Shown here in pieces: positions 60,796 to 64,000 of a DNA stretch of 64,000 bases. The notes below the pieces were generated by a model that ran no database searches, was not told the origin of the DNA, and saw only the letters and a list, made by a program, of their open reading frames with translations. The stretch is from Lycorma delicatula (taxonomy: Eukaryota; Arthropoda; Insecta; Hemiptera; Fulgoridae): positions 136,818,536 to 136,882,535 of the forward strand of contig NC_134458.1 of assembly GCF_047948215.1 (NCBI RefSeq). The letters run 5' to 3'. The position numbers were made by a program, and so were the translations under genes. Position 1 is the stretch's first letter. Every line of letters starts with the position of its first letter.

Positions 60796-62935
60796 CAGAG
60801 TGTATAACGAAGTTCTTCCGGGATTTTCAGAGCCTATTCTTCTCGTAAAAATAATAGGAAAAATTTATATAAACATATGTTCTAAATTTCTTTGTTTGCG
60901 AGTTACGGCTAGTGAAAGATTTCGCTCAGATTCAGCTACCCCGGTGAAACGAGACCGTACTGAAATTTTAGTACCTTAATTAAGACGCAGAATTAATAAT
61001 TAGTGATTTCTTAATGGGTTTGAGCTGAAATATGAAATAAAATAGGTCCCAAAACCGTATCTGCAGTAGGATTTGAGAAATTTGGGATGAAAACCAATAA
61101 ATTAGGGTAATAAACCCTGTTCTTTATGTTTAACGTATAATAACTTTGTTAAATGTGTAATAAACACATTACATTCAAAAAATCTTTTAGAGAATTTAAT
61201 TCTGAACAAAATGGTGCAATATAGGTTGAATAAAATAAATAAAAGTTGAAAAATTTGAATTTTATTTAGAAACCGTACACACTACATTTGTCAGAAAAGT
61301 ATTTATTTAATGTAAACAAAATTATTATATAAGTAATTTTTATTTATTTATTAAAGACAGAAATGCAATAAATTAATTAAAAAGTTATTATTTCAAAGTT
61401 GGCAATAAAATAACAACAGCAAATTAGTGTTGTTATACGCAATTCTGAATTAGTGTTTAAATCATTTTGTACGGTGCATTAAGTATATCGTGTACTGTGA
61501 ACTGTGGTATCGTTAACAAAGGTTTTCTATGAATTTTAGTTTCAACGTGATCGGTTTGCCATTGAAGTAATGCCGTAGTTATTTACAACAGAGGAATACG
61601 CTCATATGGTATTCATTTTGGGTGTGTAATTGTAATGCTATAGCTGCTACAGTAAAACATGAAATACGTTTTCCGAATCGCAAGATTTCAGATCCCAAAA
61701 CAATTAGCGCAATTTTTTGCAGTCTTCGGAAAACTGGTTCACCACCTAGTATTCGTACCAGCTACGAACGATCATTTTAATACGACGCTGTTATTAATAA
61801 AATTATTGATAAAATTCAGCGTAATTCAGGTGTCAGTACACCTGATGTCTTTTTAAGCGGATCGGACTTTCGCATTCAGTGGTTTGGAAGACACTTAAAT
61901 AAAACAGTTTTATCCTTATCATAAATACCCAGTTCAGCAGCTACCCCAGGAGACGGTCCGCTTCGTTTGGAGTTCTGCAACTCGTGGAATACAAATCGAA
62001 AACTCTACAAGTATGTTTTGTTTACCGATGAGGCAAATTTCAGTAGAGATGGGGGTCAACAACTTACAAAATGAGCACAAATGGGCAGAAGTAAATCCTC
62101 ATGAAACGATGGAAGGTAATTTTCAACACCGATTTAGCGTCAACGTATGGTGCAGCCTTAATCAACTGTCTTCAAGAATTTCCCCAGCTGCCTGAACATG
62201 TCCTCTAGTAACAGAGCGCAAAGAATACTTCCATCACTATGGCGCGCCTCCGCACCACCTCTCTTGTGCCGTTTCCACTCACTTCAAACATTGTTTTACT
62301 GAGAAATGGTATGGTCTGGGATAACCCCATTCCTGGCCGCCAAGATCGCCTATCAAACACCTTTAGATTTTTGTGCCTGGGGATGGGTGAAAAATACAGT
62401 ATTGCATATAAAACAAAAATACATTCTGGTGAGGGATTAAGTGTCTGCATTATGGACGGCTGAATAATTTAAGGACAACTGTAAAGAATTAAAAAGAGTA
62501 ACAAAATCAGTACAAAAGCATGCCAAGAAATGTGTTAAAAATGGCGGGCTCAAGGCAATTTTTTTTTAACTTTGTTTTATTCAACTTATCTCACATTATT
62601 CAGTTCAGAATTAAATTTTCTACAAGTTTTGTTTAAAACTTTTATTGTTCATTACTCATTTAACAAAGTTATTGTACGTCAAATAAAATAAACCGGGTTT
62701 TTATCCCAATTTATTAGTTTTCACCCTAGATTTCTCAAAAACTACTGCAGATGCGATTCTGAAACCAATTTTATCCAAATTTTCAGATCAAAAACCTTAA
62801 TAAACCATTAATTCTGTCCCTTATTAACTTCCTAAAAGTTCCAGTACGATCTCGCACCGGGGTACCTGAAATCCGAGCGATTTCTTTCACTAGCCGTAAC
62901 TCGGAAACGAAACGCTTCAAGAGAACTTCGTAATA
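60796..62935 (+). mobile_element. Tc1-like element with long inverted arms, 2.1 kb
   Basis: The left tip CAGAGTGTATAACG follows TA. About 350 bp at 60890-61250 is inverted at 62570-62925: GAGTTACGGCTAGTGAAAGA, GTCCCAAAACCGTATCTGCA-type and TTTTCACCC-type sequence, and GAGAATTTAATTCTGAACAA-type sequence. A transposase pseudogene lies between the arms on the plus strand. The outermost 90 bp of the left arm has no counterpart on the right, where the end is damaged. It is the most complete member of the long-arm family in the window. Confidence 0.88.
61569..62560 (+). pseudogene. DUF4817/DDE-type transposase pseudogene
   Basis: Starts ATG at 61569 with TAG as third codon, then LFTTEEYAHMVFILG. 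After a one-base shift it reads CNCNAIAATVKHEIRFPNRK and KTGSPPSIRTSYERS, the N-terminal helix-turn-helix domain. The core gives LYKYVLFTDEANFSRDG (first Asp), NEHKWAEVNPHETM, GNFQHRFSVNVWC and YFHHYGAPPHH, where the usual second Asp is Tyr. WPPRSP follows, after which the third Asp region is frame-shifted. A segment around the QLSSRISPAA stop is also shortened. Related along its length to the 17.9-18.7 kb pseudogene. Inactive. Confidence 0.88.
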
Positions 62936-63099
62936 CAATATGTATTTTAGTGAAGCGCTTAATTTGCGAGTTGTATTTCGAAACTAGGAAATAAGTCAAC
63001 AAATAATCTAGAAAACAAATCGTGATGGCTTTCCTTTAGTAAGAACATATTAAAGATTATTTTTTAACCCATAAGCAATTAAAAAAATGGGTTGAAAAT
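62936..63099. other. AT-rich spacer
   Basis: TTTGCGAGTTGTATTTCG at about 62963 resembles the foldback core and may be a further scrap of it. Confidence 0.35.
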
Positions 63100-63224
63100 G
63101 AGTACCAAGAACGAAAGAGACAAAAACTTAAAACCAGGCATAGGGATATCCTATCGGTAATAAGTTACCGAGTACCAAGAACGAAAGAGACAAAAACTTA
63201 AAACAAGGCATAGGGATATCCTAT
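63100..63224 (+). repeat. Tandem duplication, 70 bp period, with hairpin
   Basis: A 55 bp unit starting GAGTACCAAGAACGAAAGAG at 63100 recurs at 63170 with one difference. The unit ends in AGGCATAGG-GATAT-CCTAT; in the second copy this continues to a perfect 9 bp hairpin (AGGCATAGG, CCTATGCCT). Only two units exist. Confidence 0.9.
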
Positions 63225-64000
63225 GCCTGGTTGCATTCGCTACCGGTAAGCTACCGCTAAGAATGTATTTAAACACCACTTTTTTCAAATCCAGTTTATT
63301 TTGCTTCAGATGAGATGCAAAATTAGAACTTGGAAGGAATATTTACCAGAGTGACGGATAATTACTAGTCTAAATGTTTGGAGCCAACCTAAGAGAGTTA
63401 AATTTGTTTTCCCTATTTTACGCATATTTTTATAAGCCTGGTATATGATAAGATTCTTAAAATTCAGATGATAATTGGATTATTCTATCAATAGACAATT
63501 AGTGATTTTCTCTTTAATCACCGCTGGAAGGATAAACTGAATTAAGAATCGATCTTACACATCTCATATAATTTAAAATCTAAATTATGATAAAAACTAC
63601 AATATGGCTCTGTAAATAACCCCAACAATATCTTTAAAATAACGTAGGATTTGATTTTTAATAAACCACAAAACTAGTTAAGTAAGTTTGAATTCTATAA
63701 TTCCCTAAATATATGATGAAAAATATTTTAAATTTGGCTTTGATACCAATTATGAAAGTAAAAATATACCCCGGAATTCCTCTTTTCTTAGTGAAAAGGT
63801 TTTTTATTTCTAATTTATATTCCGAAAGCGTTAGAAATATCTAAAAATCGGCATACGCAGGACAATCTTTAGCAACAGTTAGCACTCATAAAGATAAATT
63901 TACAAAATTTATTGAAATATATGAACTACATTTTTATTTGCAGGTAGGAATTGTTTTCTTCAGCTCGTCCCGAGATAGATGCTTCAATCCTTAAGCTTAT
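63225..64000. other. AT-rich sequence, nothing recognised
   Basis: No gene, RNA or repeat was recognised up to the window end. Confidence 0.45.

Noticed and set aside
63100..63224. CRISPR-like direct repeat
   Set aside because: Only two units with a 15 bp gap, in eukaryotic-type DNA with no cas-like gene.

Overview
The window looks like AT-rich nuclear DNA from an insect, probably a hemipteran. That call rests on the transposon content: Tc1/mariner-superfamily relics, a jockey/I-like LINE, tRNA-derived SINEs and many dinucleotide microsatellites. No operons, ribosome-binding sites, prophage, CRISPR array or rRNA were seen. No exon of a host protein-coding gene could be recognised with confidence, so the stretch is most likely intergenic or inside a very large intron. 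The coding-like open frames are nearly all transposase or retrotransposon pseudogenes, or shadows of them; the two others (36.1 and 50.35 kb) are unassigned.

Layout. 0-8.5 kb: two copies of a dispersed non-coding repeat (0.13 and 5.4 kb), a mauritiana-like mariner relic (6.3-7.3 kb, minus) with a microsatellite inside it, and a SINE (7.8 kb). 11.1-13.7 kb: a LINE reduced to ORF1 plus its 3' tail, abutting an internally deleted mariner (minus). 17.4-19.5 kb: an internally deleted Tc1-like element (minus) and a 0.6 kb repeat ending in a hairpin, which recurs at 25.5-26.2 kb. 28-30.9 kb: a second non-coding repeat family and a second copy of the ORF1-only LINE (minus). 32.4-32.9 kb: a repeat carrying a SINE with a clear target-site duplication; the matching uninterrupted copy lies at 55.6 kb. 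35.4-38 kb: an LTR-like block and the best-preserved transposon here, a 1,334 bp Tc1-like element with 28 bp terminal inverted repeats and TA target sites. 40-43.3 kb: a 965 bp foldback element and diverged relatives. 48.3-49.1 kb: a SINE inserted inside another SINE. 53.2-55.4 kb: a long-inverted-repeat element apparently interrupted by a second hairpin element that keeps a scrap of transposase. 57.1-57.75 kb: the C-terminal end of a LINE reverse-transcriptase ORF. 58.6-58.9 kb: a GC-richer island with two X-box-like palindromes. 60.8-62.9 kb: a 2.1 kb Tc1-like element with roughly 350 bp inverted arms.

The parts do not work together as one system. The main pattern is several generations of cut-and-paste elements, their internally deleted derivatives and retroposons that have landed in one another. 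One thread joins many of them: an inverted-repeat core centred on GAGTTACGGCTAG occurs with transposase (17.4 and 60.8 kb) and without it (40.1 kb, and weakly 41.1 and 43.0 kb). I found no convincing novel biological system. The items most worth a second look are this foldback family, the ORF2-less LINE, the hairpin-ended repeat and the nested SINEs.
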